The position numbers and the translations under genes are program-made. Positions 1 through 15,000 of a stretch of DNA of 64,000 nt are shown here, piece by piece (position 1 is the first letter of the stretch; each line of letters begins with the position of its first letter). The DNA comes from Spirodela intermedia (lineage: Eukaryota; Streptophyta; Magnoliopsida; Alismatales; Araceae): positions 1,431,001-1,495,000 of the forward strand of contig LR746281.1 of NCBI GenBank assembly GCA_902729315.2. Reading direction: 5' to 3'. The notes below the pieces were generated by a model. That model was given only the letters and a program-made list of their open reading frames with translations. It was not told the origin of the DNA and ran no database searches.

Positions 1-3000
1 GAAGGCCCAGAGGTGGTTGCCGGTGGGGAGTGTCTTGTACATGAACTGGGAGAAGATGTTGTCGGCCACGAGGGACTTGGCGATGTCGTTGTAGGCCTGC
101 AGGCGGAGGTCGATTACCGCCTCCGGCGAGATCTGCCCGGAGATGGCCTGGTTGAGCTGCTCCTTGAAGCGGGTGATCGGCAGGTCCGCCTCCCGGTTGT
201 GACGGGCGCAGTTGATCTCGTACACCTCCAGCAGAGTGCTGTACATGAGATCGTCCTCCACCATCCTCACCTGCGACCATACGGGGATGATGATGGGGGT
301 GTGGATGCAGAGGTGGCGCCGCCGCGACTCCTTGTGCTTGTCAAACATTTTGTTCAGGACGCGGAAGATCTGGAGGATGCGCTCGTCGCTCCTGGCGTTC
401 GGGGTCAGCGAGGTCTGTACGATGAAGTGGGACTGGGAGCCGTCGGACCCGATGAGCGTCAGGCGGCGGAAGCTGCTGCCGTGTCTCCGCACGATGGGGA
501 TGTCCGGGCCGATCCGGTCCAACTTGATTGTGTGATCTGGAGGAACTTCCTGTGATAATTGATTTTTTTTAAAAAAATATATAAGTAGGAAGAAAATAAT
601 CTGTTTAATGATCAGGAAGAGACTCCCGGGACGTTGAAAAAAAAAAAATCGGAAATTGTCGCCTGATATTCCTGGGATGTTAAAGAAAATAGAATTATAG
701 CATGATCAGGTTAAATATAAATAAATAAATAAATATCGATTATTTCAAAAACCATGAGGAGATTTCCTGCGATTTTTTTAAATAAAAAAAGAAATAGAAT
801 TATAGCATGATCAGGTTAAATAAAAATAAATAAATAAATATGGATTATTTCAAAAAAACCATGAGGAGATTTCCTGCGATTTTTTAAAATAAAAAAGTAA
901 TTTTTTGTTGTAAAAAGAAAAAAAAAGGGAAGAAAAGAGGCTGAGGTGAGGTCTGGACCTGATCCGTGAAGTACTGCCCGGGGATTTCCACGTCAACCAC
1001 ATGGAAGTCGCGAAGGGTTTTGCTTTCATCTTCCAGCTTCAAGACCGCGGGGAATCTGTCCTCCACGTTGCTCTGGAGAACATTCTTCCATCGTTTCAGC
1101 CGCTCGGTCAACTCAGAGAGCGTGGCAGGGAAAGTCGACGTGCTTTCTGGATCAAGGTCGGATTCGAAGTCTTGCTTATACTCTCGAACAAAGTCAACGT
1201 GCTTGTTCACAGCCTCTGCCGAGAAGCAAGCCTTGCAGACCCCAGAGAGCTCCTTCTTGAGGGACTGCGGAACCTCGGCCACGGTGGCTGTTGGGTACTT
1301 GTAGCAGCGGTGGAGGAGTGCGTTGACCACTGCCAGAAGCCTTTCCTCCGGCAGAGTCACGAACCTTGAGCCGATTTCAGATAACAGAGCCTGCAACAGC
1401 GCATCGCCCGGTCAGATATTCATTCGATAACACATCTTCTTAGATGCCTCATTGCACAGGCAGTCTGATCCGTTCAGGGATTGACCAGAAAAAAAACCAA
1501 ACCAAACCAAAACAAACGAACGGAGAGGATTCACCATCAGCCAGCCCATCACTGAAGTGTGTATATGCTACACGCGATCCCTTCTCACCTAACATGGAGC
1601 GATCTACAGAGGCCAATCGGTGGGGGGAAAAGCTCAGGGAGGTGTGCAGACCTCGTGCATCCACCCTCAAAACCCTAATCTAATGACTGAAATGCCCTCA
1701 GAAAAATGCAAAGACCAGTTATGCAGCTACAAACCAGCTAGAGCACGTATTATTTCTTCATAGTCTCTGCTTAATTTTTCATATTAAGGATAACATTGGT
1801 GAAGGATTAAAATTAGTCTCTGCTTCACTTTCCCGGGTTTCGTAGCAGCAGCAGGCAGTAAAGGGGAAGTTTGATGTATTTCATGAACAAAAAAGAAATA
1901 AATAAATCATAAAAATGAAACCCATTCCAAGTTAAATAGGAGAAGGGCGGGTGATATTTGAAATATTTTGGAATATCGAAGTTACCTCGAGTTCATTAGC
2001 CAAATTTGAATGCTTGTTCCTGAGAGCTTCCATGATATCCTTCGCAGCTTCAAAGGCACTGGCAGCTGATGCCACATATCCCAGAGGACCAGTGCGTTTT
2101 GATGTGTTGTTTTGGCCACTTTCTGAAATAGATGGAGGGTTTTGCAAAGGTTGGTCGTGCACTGTACTTGCGCCACCTTCTGCGGTCGCGGGCTTATCAG
2201 ATTCGCTTCCCAGAGGGTTTCCACCATCGTGGGAAGTGGAACCAGTCTGGGGCCCCTGGGTGGCAGCAGATTCATGGCCGGAACCCCTTACAGTCCCATC
2301 AGACAGGCCGTGGGGGCCACCAGTGCTGCCTGAAACAGTCTGCTGCATGCGCTGCGCCATTGCTATGCTCCTCCCGAGCTCAGACTTGTTGGTGATATCA
2401 CGACGTTCCATCAGATATGTGCGCAACCAGTAATATAATGCCTGCAATTATGGTGGGTTTTAGAAGAAGGAAATCCCCATCGAAGATATCAAAGGTTATG
2501 CCCACCTGTGCTTCGATGTTTACCTGAGGATAGACTGCAGCAATTTTAAGCAGGACGAGCTTAGCATGTGGTGCTTCAGTTCTCTGCAAGGACAACAAGA
2601 GCTGTGGTATCCACGAAAGCCAAACCCAATGTGGCACCTGGTCCATGTACTTGTCAAAGGCTCTCCCAACAGGCTCGTTTGGTGTGTCAAAGCTGAGGAG
2701 GTAGAGAACGCGGGCAAGATGGCTTCTAGAGTTTGAAACCCCGCACTTGATGCCTTGGAGAAAACAGCTCACAGCGTATTCTAGCCAGGCTTCTTCACCT
2801 GTTTCCTTGTAAACCTGTTGATTGAGATGTGCCCCGTTAATGCTATAATTAGAAATGAAAAAAAAAAAACACAAAATCAATATAAAGTCGGACGGTCACA
2901 GCAAGTACCAGATCACAGTAGTTTCCCCAACTGATCCATCCTTTTGGCAAGTTCTTGAAAAGAGTTATAGCGTTGGAATACACGATATTAGCATTTTCAG

Positions 3001-6000
3001 AGTCGTTCATCTTCGCTAAAAAGTCTCCCTTGAGACGGAAAATTTCAGCTTTATTTTTCACAGGGAAATACTCAAGATTCGTACTGTTGATCAGATTGAT
3101 ACCACTAGTTAATTCTCCTTTCATCTCCAGATAAGCTTTTGCCTGCTCTCTTATTTTTACAAAAGCCTCCTGAAAAAAGGGAAAGAGAGCTCGCGACAGT
3201 CATGATATGTCGACAACAAGGCCAGAGAAATATGATTGAAGAATATGCATTCTTACCTGTACTTCCATGGTAGAGTGTCCATACATTTTCTCAAGTATTG
3301 ACACACAAACATCATGCAATCCTTGCTTACGAGCCACATGGGCAAGCTTATTGACATTCCAGGCCTTATCACGGTAGCCAAGGTGATGCAGCTGAGGATT
3401 GGTCGAAGCAAAGTCCTTAAAATTCTCAATAACAACATTGTAGATCTCGTTTCTCCACTGGAGTAAGTCGTACCATACGGATAAATTATCCCACTCATTA
3501 GGAGTCCTAAGCCTCCATGTCTCAAGAATATCTTTGAGCTCCATGTAGCCATTATGGACTCCAGAAGCAGAACTCCCAGAGTGTTGCTTGTTTCCATTGG
3601 CGATGTCCAAAAGTATTCTTGACGACTCTTGCACCTCAACCAGCTGTTGAAATTGCTGCAGGAGTGGTGTTCGAGACTGCACAGACATGTCAGGCAGCTG
3701 CCACCAACGTTCTAACGCCAATTCAACACCTCTCCCTACAATATTTTCAGCTTCCCCAACACCATTGTGGTTCCTGTCATGAAGTGCGGAAAAAGCTTGA
3801 ATTAAACGAAGTTTTGGGGTCTCTTCGACCTGAGCCTTTGAAATCACGTCTTTTAACTGTACCCAGTCTGGAATCTTCCAAAGGCAGTTAAGAAGTATTT
3901 CATAGTTCTCTACACTTTTACCAAAATCCACCAAGCCATCCCACTGACTTAGCTGATTGGCACAGTAAAGCCATTGTTCTTCCCAGAGGCACATTTCAGC
4001 CTTGGGGACCGCATTATTGTAAGTACCCTGGGTCGCCTTAATCATGGCCTGATAAAAGAGGTTTTGAGCTTGTTGCCAGTATCCATGCTGAACCAAAGAA
4101 AGTCCAGCCCTCGTCTCTGCAGTAATTGACCTCTTTTTCCAGAGCCCGCATCTCATATCTTCTTCATTAAGAAGTCTGTAAAGTTCCGCTAGTGATTCAC
4201 AGCATTTGGTATCATTCGTGAACAACATGACATGGTTCTCCAGCAACGATAGTGAAATATTCCATGCGTTGTATGTCTTTCCAATATACTTGATTAACTC
4301 ACTCGGCATCCGAGGCTGTGGGTGGCTTAGATGAAGTCCCTCTATAAGTGCTTGCACGACATTTGGTCTACTGGCCTGCTGCTGTTTGTGATAATCCTTG
4401 GATAACAAGCCAATCATTGGCTTAGCAAGTTGGACTTGTTCTTCCTTGTGCAGAGTTACCCAGACGATGGGGAATACTAACACCCACAAATGGTATGCAA
4501 CATTCGCATCTGTGTGTGCTAGTTCTCTCAATGGAATAACAAGATCAGATACCTAAAGCAAAACAGGCAATTAATGGGATCAGTTGGCAAACATTAAATG
4601 TGCGGAGTAAGCTGACAACCATAATAAATAAAGAAACAAATAATATATAAAAGGAAAATGTAATGGTCAAGATAGTTTTGAGCATTGCAATTTGTACAAG
4701 CTGGTTCGTCTCAATTTGGGTACCAAGATTTTATTTAGTGAGAAAAGAGGCGACCTAATCTTATGAATTAATATGTAAACAATATATGCAGGCACGCTGA
4801 CAACGCAAAATATAAATTTACGAACTATTTGAATTTGATAATATGAAAAAAGGAGATGTTTATAAAAAACAGAAAGGTGTACCTGAAGTTTAGGGTTTAT
4901 GTAAACTGACAATGCAAGATGTAAATTTACAAAACTATTGGAAGATAGTAACATGGGAAATGGGATATTCTAAAAAAAACGGAATAAGTGTACCTGAAGT
5001 TTTCCCATCTCATTTAAAAAGTGCACATGCTTGGCTACAAGGCTTTCAAATGACATCATATCCCCTTCAGACCTTTCAGGAGTGTCAGAAATCGCCTGCT
5101 GGGCCAAAGAACGATCTGGAAGAGAACCTGATATCATCATGAGTGGAGGAATGCGTGCAGAATTAGGAGCCAAATTGATAGGTTCATTCTCCACTAAAAT
5201 TGCCAGCAGCAGATCAAGACCCTGTTTCAACCAGAAGCAATCGCATATAGCTTCCCAGTCCTGTTGTTGAATGATAAATTGAAGCCTCACGAATAATGTC
5301 TTGTCAATAGAATCATGGTAAAGCAAAAAGAAACGTTGTCTGATTTCTGGATCCTTGGCTCGTAGACCAAGCATGAATTGTCTCTCAACCTTCTGGAAGA
5401 CTTCGTGACGAAGGGGCGATGGATATCTGTTAGCCATGAAAATTGTTAGCAAAAATTTGTGTAAATATTCGTTGAGGTCGGGATGGATTTTTTTACACCA
5501 CCACTAGAAAATCTACGAGACTACATACTTGTTCGAATCAGCACAGACTCCATAAAGAAGCTGGAGATATTTCCTATCCCATTCTTCAACTGCACTTGGA
5601 GGGAAACTCTGCCTTTCAACTTGTGAGAGCTTTTGAAGGTATGCAACTGTCTCCTTTGGAGTGAGAATAGGACTTGACGAACCAGATGCAGCTGATCTGA
5701 AGTCGTCTTCAATCCATAATTTTATAGCATCGAGTATGCACAAGAGAACACTGTGATCGGTAGCCTTTTCTGAAAGCAGTACATGTAGTATTTGGGTTGT
5801 TAATCGCTTGCAATCAAGAGAATGCATTACCCTTTCACTGATGAGTTTCAAAATGCATTTCATGTTGGATACAACTGAAGCAGAGTCCATAAGGGCATGT
5901 GAACTTACTGCTGAATCCATATCCATTTTTTGACCCTGAAAAGTAGACAACTCCTAACATCACTTAACATGATAAACGACCAGGCTAAAATAGTTTGCAT

Positions 6001-9000
6001 GACTATCTAATTTACGGAGAGTTCATTCTTGACCATAGAATTTGGATTGATGCATCATATAGTGATGCATTGATGAAGAATATTGAAAAAAATATTCTAC
6101 AAAGCATGAGTATATGGGCGAGGATATACTACAAAGCCCCATTCGCCTTTACTTACAACCAATAAATCCTTCCGACCTTCAAATACACATAGTATTCTCG
6201 GTTTAGTACGAAATAGGTCTTCATGGAAATCGGAGAGTGAATTCAAGGAAAAGCAATGTTTAAATCTGGCCGGAAAAGTTCAAAACTTGTCATAATTCCT
6301 TTGCTGAAAATAATGAAAGCATAATACAAAGCAATTCACAGTCAATTTCACACTCAAACTTTCCAATTAAAAACAAAAAAAAATCCGTCAGCATTGATGC
6401 AATATAGTTCTCTGAACATAAACTTCATATTCCAGAATCAATTGTGTCATATATTTATCAGAGTGTAGATGCTACTGTTAATTAAAGTCCAGTTAAACTT
6501 TGAGTAACAGAATATCAAACCAGAACAAAAAGTTAAAAAAGAAAAGTGCACATAGACAAACCATACTTGTCTAACATGAGAACCAGACGATGGTACCATA
6601 TCCCGTGTAAGACGCTGAAGGACACGAACCAACGAAAGAAGGAATGGGTCAATGAAATTGGTATGCACATCTGTTAAGGTTTTCACAACAAAAAGTATAA
6701 AGCTTATCACTGCATTGGCAGAACTAATATCAAGAGATATTTGAGGGGTTGCCACTGCAGCAAGATGTTTTTGTATTAGATCTTCAACCCTTTGGTATAG
6801 CATCTTAACATCTTGTGGCGTATCAAGTGCCTCCATGGGAAAAGCACTGAAGACCATTTTCAATAAGGAGCATAAAGACTTTCCAGCATCTAACATTTTG
6901 CTGTTGAAACAGGGTTCAAGTATCTGCAAAGAGACACTTAAGAACGTTAAAATACTTTTAGAATTTTCCAACAAAACAGCACTTATGACTGAACTGAAGA
7001 AAACGTACTTGAGAAATATGATTAATGTTGTTGCGGATAAACAGCTGTGGCTGCTTCTCCAGCGCCTTATTCATTACATCAAGACCCTGTGCTAAAGCTG
7101 CAGCAGGGTCCCTTGACTGAGATGGTTGGATACTACCAAGTATCTTCTCTAAATAGTTAAATTTAACATTAGCATTTGGCCACACCTCCAGAGCATTAGA
7201 TAGCAGTTCCAAAGCAGTATTGTACATAGAGGTTGACTCTTTATCTTTGAGTTCTATAACCAAAGCAACCTGTCCAAACGGTCGAAACATTATAAGTCAA
7301 TAAATAATGAAAGTAGAAAATCACGAACCTAAGAATGCACAGGGCAGGAACCATCAACCAAGCACACTTCAATTCCATAATTTCACGGATCGCAATCATC
7401 ACATAATTAGAAAAATAAAGTAGTAAAGCAGTACTAAAATGACTTGATAGATGCCATCATGGACTAGCCAGCAGAGTGAGTACATAGTAGATAAGCTCAG
7501 ATATTTTTTGTACAGATTCAAAACTGGAAATAACTCATGTCCGGAAGATGAAAGAAGTTGCACCTCAAAGTTGAGACCGCTAAAAAGGGACATAAAAGGT
7601 GTGAAAAAAGTGGACTAAAGACTCATAAATGGCTCTTGTGCTGGTAAAGACGAACTGGATGGTTCATACTTGTTTATTAAAAAAACTCAAAATACAGAAA
7701 ATACCAACAAATTCCCCCTCAACTTTGGCTGGTCTGGTAGCATTATGTCTCAGAATGGCAAAAACTAGACTATACATACAGTCCCAATACAGTCACCTGT
7801 CAGACCAGGCATGGTAAAGGAAGCAATACTAAGAACAACAAGGATTATTGAAGAGTTGGAGATCATAAGAAAAAAGAAACTTCCAAAAATAATTGTCTCT
7901 TGATGAGGTAAAGGAAAAGCAATGAACCAAGAAATATTGACTGATTGCAGGGTATTTTCACGAGGACAACAGCGACAGACTGATAGACATGTTGTGCCAT
8001 CTTCCTCCAAAAGCCTAAGTTTATCGGCATTGGTCAATTCAAGCAAGAAAGAATCTGATCAGATAGTAAAAGTTAGCAACATTGGATGAGGATCAACCAA
8101 TTACGAGGAACTTGAGTTTTTAAAAAGATCCAAGATAGGACCCCCATGAAAAGGGATAAAGGCCCGCAAAGAGGATAATGGTGAGAACGATAACAAATGT
8201 AACTAGTACATATAAAAACACATGAAAGCTAAACAAATCCTGGCTGTACAAAAATTAATGTTGGGCTAGCAAAACAGAGAGACTAGCAAATCCAGGGTAA
8301 TTATAAACATAATTCAGTTCACATAAGTTCAGTCAGGCGCCGAACATAATTAAAATCTTTCTTAACGACTAAAAGAAAGAAGCATTCAGGAGTTACCAAG
8401 GCCCATCACACCATTGCATACTAAATAGACAATTCAAATTCCCTGAAGAGAACTGAAGAAATAGCATATATGATTAAAAAAGCGAGAGAGAGAGAGAGAA
8501 GTTACACACTCTGATGAGAAAATTTATAATCATTTCCTCCATCGCTGGATTAGGTTTATACTCCTCATCAGCATGGCTGGCAGATCCTGGTGTTTCAATA
8601 TTGCTGATGGATCCTCCACCTGGTGACATGATGCAAAGAGACTGCAGTCCCGGCTCAACCTTCACCCGTTTACTAAGTTCATCAGGAAATGTAGAGACAT
8701 CTGATGGACGCTTTGAATCAGCACTAACGGAACCAGAGCTATAAACATCAGCAAGTTGGCCATGTCCCTCTCTGTCGGGTACAGCTTTTACTTCGTTCTG
8801 CCTTTGTCTTTCCCAAGAAACAACCAACCCAGCAAGTTCGATGGCCAGCCGTCTATTTTCTGTAGTAGTATTGAATGGTAATCCAAGCCGACTAAGAGAG
8901 TTCACCATTTGAGGAACAAATTGTGCTCTACAGCTATAGAAGAGGTCTGAATGGCGTACTATTAGCTGGAATATGTGAATTAAATTAGGAATTGAGTGAC

Positions 9001-12000
9001 CTTCTTCAACAAGAATCTTCTTGGTGTAGCGAATCCAGATTGGCACACGAGAATCTCCAGGAGGAAGTCTTCTCGGCAGTGCGGGCATTAGTATATCAAG
9101 AGCTTGTCTCACCAATAGCCTGTTTTCTGGCTGACAAGTTCTCAAAAGTGCAATGAAAACCTAATAAAAAATAGAAAAAGTAAATTGTTAATCGATACAG
9201 TAAAAATCACAATGACCTGACCAGTTCTTTGATATAAAACACCAGATAATTACAATGAACTGAACAGCAGTTATCACTTTTTTATTTCTTCATTATATCT
9301 ATTTTTAAAGGGAAAAAGAACCATGCAACGTGATATGCATGAAAACTAAAACAAAACAATTTCATGAGAATAAAGACGTCGACAATCAAACATATGATCA
9401 AGCTGATCTAGGTGTAGACCCATCATGAGAAGAATAGAACTAAGAATACATGGTGTCAACCAAAGATACTCTTCAAAAAATTCACCTAATAAATGTCAAC
9501 ACATTACACAAAAGAGAAAAAATGGAATCCACTCAGTATCCATTGATTGAGTTGGATGGCCCATAAGTTTTATATGGCATTTAAGCCGATGGTTGTCCTT
9601 GGTTGCATGTACCCTATTTACGTTGTTCGAAACTCAAAAGTTGACTTCTATGCAGGAAAAAATAGTCCATTATGATTACTCCAAAAGTTACAAAGATGGG
9701 CCCACTCTACTACCAAGCATTTTTTTAGATTAGATGCCCCAAAGCCTTTAATATAATCATTAATAACCAGAATTATGGACATCTGTGTAAAATAAGAAGA
9801 GTACTAATGAGAAGTGGCATAATTAGAGTTTTAGTTGTACCAAATATTCTTCCACGCTTTAAGTGTCCTGGTAGACCTATTGGGGGCTTTACAGTTCAGG
9901 GGATGATGAGGACCCACAATTTTCCCAAATTGAGGGAACTTAGAAGTTGTTCATAGAAACAAAACTCTCATCCTCCAACACTTCTAATAAGAGAAGCCAC
10001 TAATAGCATCCCGCGGTAGTTTAGTTCCCAACTTAACTTCCTAAGATGTAGTCACATGAATCATCCATGGGAGTTTCATTTTCAATGGGCCTTTGCGTCC
10101 ATGGAATACGTTCATTTGATAGTTTTACAACTTTCAGGGAGTGTATTGCCAAAACTATCAGGCAATCTAGGAAGAAATAGGATCCCAACCAATGCAAAAA
10201 TAAATGCCCTGCAACAATAAAATGCTCATTGCGTTATCTTACTACACCATCAGTTTAAAAAGTATATGTCCCAATCTGCTGAGTTAATTTCTGATTTTTA
10301 GAGACCAAGCAAGTTACTGAATACTCATGTTTATAAACTTTAAGACTTACATCCAAAATCAACTCATTAAAACAATCAATAAAAAAACTGCCGAGTAGTA
10401 TGCCAGCCAATATGGAGTAGAATTCCAATTTCCTGGTCCATTACACGTATTATACATTATTAATAAAAGATATTGGAGTCAACACACCAAAAACAAAAAT
10501 TGTCGGTGCCACACCTTTTATTTTACATTATGGATCCAAACATCTTCATTTCATCACAAGCAAAGCACGTATTTAGTGTTCACATAGATCTTCAAGCTTA
10601 AACATTCTATTTAAACCATTCCCAGCTGATAACAATGAAAAGGGAAAGAGAAATGATGTATTGCAAACGGATGCCAGGAGGGAAAAATACTGGTTAACTT
10701 GAGAAGGAAGTATAATTTCCCATCACATGAATACCTGAAGTATAATCTTTTCCGGGGCCTGATAGGCCTCCAGAAAGTGACAGACATTGACAAATGCCCA
10801 CTGTTTACTAGAATTATCTTCACGCTTTAGATGATTCCAGCCAAACTTTATTAGTTCCTTGCGATGGTGAACGAGATCACTTTGCAGATGCTTGAGGAGT
10901 AATGTAGCAAGCTGTAAAAGTTCAACTCGCATAGGTTCGTCATATTCTGCACTAATCTGCAACAGAACGAAGCACTTTCAGATTGATGAACCTGTAGTCC
11001 TAAAAATGTAAAAATGTGAAAACAACACAGAAAAAGAGACAGGTTTCCAAAGTTCCACAGAGAACCTCTTCTGGGGGGTCGAGAAGCTTCTCAACAATTG
11101 TTTTCAGAATTGCAGGATCAACGACCTCAGATTTCATATTTTTCTGAAAGGCATCACCTAGCATTGGAAGAACAAGCATTTGCATGGCAACAACTAACTG
11201 ATCTTGTCCCAACTGTTTTGACTGAAACAGATGGAGAAAGTGCAAGAGAATGGTCTTCCTCAAATTTGGAGCATAACCATAGGCAACCTGAAAAAAAGAT
11301 CACACGCCAGGAGAAATAGAAGGTGAAATATTAGCTAATAAAGTATCTGATTCTCAAAGATGACTGCTACACTTTTACAGCCACCATAGAAGGACATGAA
11401 AAATTACCAAGGTTTCACTAGTTTCCGAAAAGAATACAAGAAAATTAGCTATATATAAAAGAGGAACACCCCATGGTTTCATGAGAACCCCATAGATAAC
11501 AACTTTATTTTATGAATAATAGGCATCATTCAAGACAAATCATAAAATAAGTCATCAAAATGTGCCATTTTGCAAAAAGATGACAGACACTCTCACAACT
11601 GATCCACTATAAACTCGTCTGCAAAGGGGAAAAACAGAGGCTTTCTTTGACCATTACTCACCCTCCTTTTCAAGGCTTCACTTCTGTTATCTTTCAAGGT
11701 TTGTTCTGCGACTTAATCATGAAAAGAGACATGAGGAAGCAGGTAGAAAAGAGAAAAGGTTGGAAACGACAAATATGGTAAGGCCGAAGGGGGGAAAAAT
11801 AATCCCAGACGAAATAAATTTCTCAAAGAATAAATGGCTCATTTATAAAAATGGTATAAAAAAATTGTAACTCGTATTCAAAAGTTCAAATATTTAAATA
11901 AAGAGTCATGCCTGAAGAGGAGACAAATGAACATCACGTTCTTCACACTATGGCTGGGTCTAAGAAAACATGCAGTTTTTACCGTATTTTTCAGGCATGT

Positions 12001-15000
12001 GCTTGGGGGAGACAATATTTGGGGACGAGCTAGAAAAGGGAATTTCACAAAAATTCCCAAGTACAGAAGTGAAAGAATCAGCCTTATGATTTCTTTAAAG
12101 TCTACACATCTGGATGGTTTTCGAACAATTCCCATTTAACTGTATTTGGGACATTATCAAAATGGATTTTAAGGCAGCATTACGTGATCTTAGAAATTTC
12201 TCCATTTGACACTTGATCGACAGCTTGTGTTCATTCCAAAGAAAGAGGGTGCTGAAAAGACTCATGAAACTGGCCTATCTCCCTGTTGAATGGAAAGGAA
12301 AATAACAATGAAAATAATAGTCAGCAGATGGAAAGGCGTGCTGAAGACTTTCTGGACACTAATTAATCAGCTTTAATAGGATGGAGACTTATCTTCAATA
12401 TCCTTCTCACAAGTTTTAAGGAAAAAAGAGTGTGATCTTCAATGATTGTTTGGAAAATGGTGAAGAGGAAATGAACCAGTGTAGGATAGACCAAGTCGAA
12501 AATGTGTATATTGACAATGACTTTAGAGTAACAGATCAACAGGTGTGAGCAGATGAGGTTAATCACTCACATGATAATACCCCGAATCCCTTTTGCATTG
12601 ATTACCCACTAAATTTTGCATTTCCGAATGGGATTCCGAATAGGAACATAAACACTCATATGGGGAAATTTAATGACAAAAATGGGCAACCATTGATGAC
12701 ATTTCATCATACGAAGAAAAAAAACTCGCAAAATAACATACCTCCATGATGTAAAATCTTTTCAAGAAATCATAATCTATACATGTGCGGAAGAGAAAAA
12801 TCGACAGCATATCAAAAAGGACGCCAACTTCAGACTTGTCATGTCGTAAGTAATTAAGAAAGCATTTCACAAGCCATTTGCTTTCCTTCACCTGCAATGC
12901 ATTATCAAATAAAAAAGACAGCTTTGTTAGACATGAGCCCCTTCCAATTAAAGAAGATAAGACTAGATTCACGGAAGAACAAAAAAATGATATTACAATA
13001 AGTACCGTGCACTTAGATTTTATGTTTAAGTTACCTTGGAACATCGAACATATATGTTTATTTAACATAGCAAGTGACCATTAACCTACTAAGAAACAGT
13101 TGGATCTTATTTGATTACCACTGCCTGTTTTCTATGTTTCTTTATAATAACCTTTTCACGAACCATCAGCTCTACAACCTAAATATGCAATCCATATACT
13201 GGGTTGGAGGTGAAGGAGAGCATGATATGCGATACATAGTTGAAGATAGAAGGGGTGACCAAAATCTGCTGAATTGTCAACCCAAAAAAAATTGAATCAC
13301 GTGAAGATCCCTTTCAATACAACGGGATGAAGATTAAACCAGACATGTATATCCAACTGTTGTTCACGAGAAGCAAACATTATTTTCAATGAACAAGGTA
13401 AAAAAGCAAGAAGGTGCTTAAGGTGGTGGATCCAAAGTAGTGTTCGAGGTACATATGTGATTTTTTAGAGGAATGGACAATCTAGAGGTTTTCAAGGAAT
13501 TTGATTGGCACTGACTATCTGGATAAGTTTCACTGGGGCACGTTGACCTGACATACCTATGGTGAGATTTTCAATCAGTCTAATCATGAAGAATGTTTCT
13601 TATAATTCAATGAACCCAGAAAGTATGTCCTCCCTAATTTTGACACCATTTACAGATGCTCATCTTGCTTCACATTAGAACTCCAAACATGTAATATGTT
13701 CAGATTTATTTGGTATCACAAATTTCAAGATTCTCAGAAAAATATCAAGCATGATTAGTATTTTACATTAATACAGGGTCATTTGAAAGGTACAAAATTT
13801 CGTAGTATGGAGGATTCTGTTTCCCTCTGATGGCCTTCTTCAGCCACTGGTAATCCTATGGCATCTTGTTAGATACTAATGTGTAACTAGGTCAGCGAGT
13901 CAAAATATTAAGAAGCGAGGTCCAAGAATGAAGAAGGGGTAGAATGACTGAATGAGTGGTGCAAATCCGACCCACTGGTCATTGTTGGCACGTGGACCAC
14001 TGGCATGCCTTAGTTGGTCTCACATCAGTAGCGTCCACCCTTGCTGAGGTCCTTCCACTAACCGGTGGGCAAGATGTTTTCCCAAAGGTGGCCTTTAAAA
14101 TTAAAGATCTCAGTAGGTACCTACCCTGGATTCAAGATATATAAAGGCTCTCTAAGAATCCTCTAAGAGTTAGTGGAAGGACCTCAGCAACAGTGGACGC
14201 TATTGATGTGGGACCGACTAAGCGATGCCAGTGGTCCACATACCAATGATGGCCAGTGGGTCGGATGTGCGCCACTTTCACTGACCTTGTTACACATCAA
14301 TGTCTAGCGAAATGGCAAAGGATTACCAGTGGCTGAAGGTCTATCAGAGGGAAGCAGAATCCTCTATACTACGAAATTTTGTACCTTACAAATGACCCTG
14401 TATTAATGTAAAATCTAAGCATGCTTGATATTTTTCTGACAGGATGACATTTAACAAACTATTGTTCACTAAAAAGACTCAAAAACATATATACTTAACC
14501 CGAATGTATATCCAAGTATGTCAATTATGGGATGTCAAACCAAATGAATTCTAAAGACAAACGTTGTAAGAGATGTTATACACTCACTTGCACTAAGTTC
14601 AGTTCTTGCTCATTTTGTAAGCGAGCTATTCTTCCAGGTGACTTCCAAATAAGTACGAGAGCATCAAAGACTACCCGATTATTATGCAACCACTCAGGCA
14701 TCAACTTAACCAACGTGCAGATAAGGCTGAGTCCGTGAAAATATGCATCTGAACCGGAACCCAGGTTTGGTTGCTGACCCTCAAAATTTTCAGTGATTGT
14801 AGGATGAGCTTCATTTTGCAATGCAGAACCACTATGAACCATAGATCCATCAACCATTTGCGCGAATTCCGGAAACGCCTTCTCTAGTATCTTTCTTGGT
14901 GACCTTGCAAGCTCCTCTCTTAAGGGCTCACCGGCATCAGAACGTATTATATCAATGAATCTGAAACAAAGTCAACTAGCTGATAGGATTAGAAAATGTA

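Noticed and set aside
13-555. 180-codon plus-strand open frame at the left edge
   Set aside because: Its reverse strand encodes the conserved TRA1 pseudokinase region (exon 32); the plus frame is a shadow.
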